Shown: piece by piece, positions 6,030-6,837 of the stretch
Layout of the letters: each line of letters begins with the position of its first letter
Position numbering within the stretch: the stretch's first letter is position 1
Assembly: GCA_003170655.1 (NCBI GenBank)
Contig: PMYY01000148.1
Coordinates: forward strand, 174 to 7,010
Reading direction: 5' to 3'
DNA from: Nitrospiraceae bacterium
Lineage (GTDB): Bacteria; Nitrospirota; Thermodesulfovibrionia; Thermodesulfovibrionales; Dissulfurispiraceae
Length of the DNA: 6,837 nt
Translations under genes and position numbers: made by a program
Notes under the pieces: model-generated
Database searches by the model: none
What the model was told of the DNA's origin: nothing
The model's input: the letters and a program-made list of their open reading frames with translations, nothing else

Positions 6030-6837
6030 TCAACTTGGCTTGGATTCTGACAATAGGTGATTCAAAAAGAGCAGATAAGCCGAGGGGAGGGTTCTTTTTT
6101 TATGGGTGATGAGGTAAAAGTTGCGTTTCATCTGCAGATCGGTAACCCGGATTTCCTTGAGGATCTTATACTTTAATTCATCGCGAACGGAGAGACGTGA
6201 GAGTATCGATAACCCCATACCGGCCTTGACGGCCTGTTTTATTGCGTCGGTTGAACCGAAAAATCCAACGGTCTTAAGGCTGTCCATGCCGATGCCTTTG
6301 TCGGAGAATATCCTTTCGATCTCGGTTCTCGTGCCGGAGCCTTCTTCACGAAGAACAAAAGGAAGCGTAGAGAGTTCGCGTGAGCTAATACTGGTCTTAT
6401 GGACGAAAGAGGGCGATGCTACAACGATCAATTCGTCTTCGGCCAAGGTCGTATAGGTAATTTGCACATTGTTCAATTTTGAGCCGATTATACCCATAAG
6501 CAAGTCATGCGCCAAGACTTTTTCAACTATCTCTTTTGAGTCGGCTATGATTATCTGAAATGAAATCAAAGGATACTTTTTCCGGAAGGTGGCCATAACC
6601 GGCGGCAACAGGTAGGTACCGGGAATCGTGCTCGCTCCCAGTAAGAGTTCACCGGCCGGCTCCTTCTTAAAGCGACCGATGATGTCCTTCACGGCATCGG
6701 CCTTTTCGATGATCTCCAGGGCATGACCATATAGCGCCTCAGCCTCATTTGTCGGGAGTATGGTCCTCCCCAAACGGTCGAAAAGGCGACAGCCAAATTC
6801 CTCTTCAAGCGCCTTGATATGATCGCTGACCGTAGGC
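6030..6837 (-). CDS. LysR-type transcriptional regulator, N-terminus outside window
   Basis: The minus-strand frame is open from the right edge of the window to TGA at 6032-6030, giving 268 codons. The first visible residues, PTVSDHIKALEEEFGCRLFDRLGRTILPT, are the second half of the winged helix-turn-helix typical of LysR regulators. About 30 N-terminal residues are therefore missing beyond base 6837, and the ATG at 6773 is internal, not a start. The effector-binding domain follows, with GASTIPGTYLLPPVMATFRKKYP, then LREEGSGTR and GSTDAIKQAVKAGMGLSILSRL. These motifs match, from memory, the CysB-like group often annotated as selenium-metabolism-associated LysR regulators. No selenium gene is visible here, so that label is only a resemblance. 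The gene converges on the HPF-cold-shock gene. Its usual target would be a divergent gene to the right, outside the window. Complete length is expected to be near 300 residues. Confidence 0.93.
   Translation of the reverse strand, partial: PTVSDHIKALEEEFGCRLFDRLGRTILPTNEAEALYGHALEIIEKADAVKDIIGRFKKEPAGELLLGASTIPGTYLLPPVMATFRKKYPLISFQIIIADSKEIVEKVLAHDLLMGIIGSKLNNVQITYTTLAEDELIVVASPSFVHKTSISSRELSTLPFVLREEGSGTRTEIERIFSDKGIGMDSLKTVGFFGSTDAIKQAVKAGMGLSILSRLSVRDELKYKILKEIRVTDLQMKRNFYLITHKKRTLPSAYLLFLNHLLSESKPS

Noticed and set aside
5970..6034. Riboswitch-like or small-RNA-like GGTT-GAGA-AACC hairpin and GAGCGCTC palindrome between the convergent genes
   Set aside because: The stems are only a few base pairs long, match no RNA family I know, and sit downstream of both genes.

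Overview
The window is an ordinary bacterial chromosomal segment of roughly 50% GC. Its proteins look most like those of anaerobic, often syntrophic or sulfate-reducing, Desulfobacterota (former Deltaproteobacteria). The reasons are a stand-alone AICAR formyltransferase, a cysteine-rich 4Fe-4S protein beginning MCEFC, and a LysR regulator of the type often annotated as selenium-metabolism associated. This assignment rests on recalled family resemblance, not on a search.

Layout: (1) 1-1181, minus strand: most of an AICAR transformylase gene whose 3' end lies outside the window, with a good sigma-70-type promoter and Shine-Dalgarno sequence. (2) 1182-1452: a divergent intergenic region holding that promoter, a perfect 7-bp inverted repeat and a possible promoter placed so close to the next start that its mRNA may be leaderless. 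(3) 1453-4879, plus strand: a tightly packed series of a multi-cysteine dicluster ferredoxin-like protein, a HIT-family hydrolase (14-bp overlap), a small exported helical protein gene (ATGA overlap) broken by a frameshift and an internal stop, and an ABC-F ATPase. (4) 5009-5257: an 82-residue protein of unknown function with a strong Shine-Dalgarno sequence, followed by a weak terminator. (5) 5368-5916: a ribosome-hibernation-factor domain fused to a cold-shock domain. (6) 5917-6029: a convergent intergenic region with a 15-bp hairpin. (7) 6030-6837, minus strand: a LysR-type regulator whose N-terminal end lies beyond the right edge.

Functionally, two genes point to ribosome and stress physiology (ABC-F ATPase and HPF-cold-shock fusion) and one to purine synthesis. 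The Fe-S/HIT pair is translationally coupled but its shared role is unknown. I found no CRISPR array, insertion sequence, tRNA, rRNA, phage structural gene or recognisable defence system. The most notable items are the broken signal-peptide gene inside an otherwise intact operon, the coupled Fe-S/HIT pair with its possible leaderless start, and the HPF-cold-shock fusion. I do not see strong evidence for an undescribed system.
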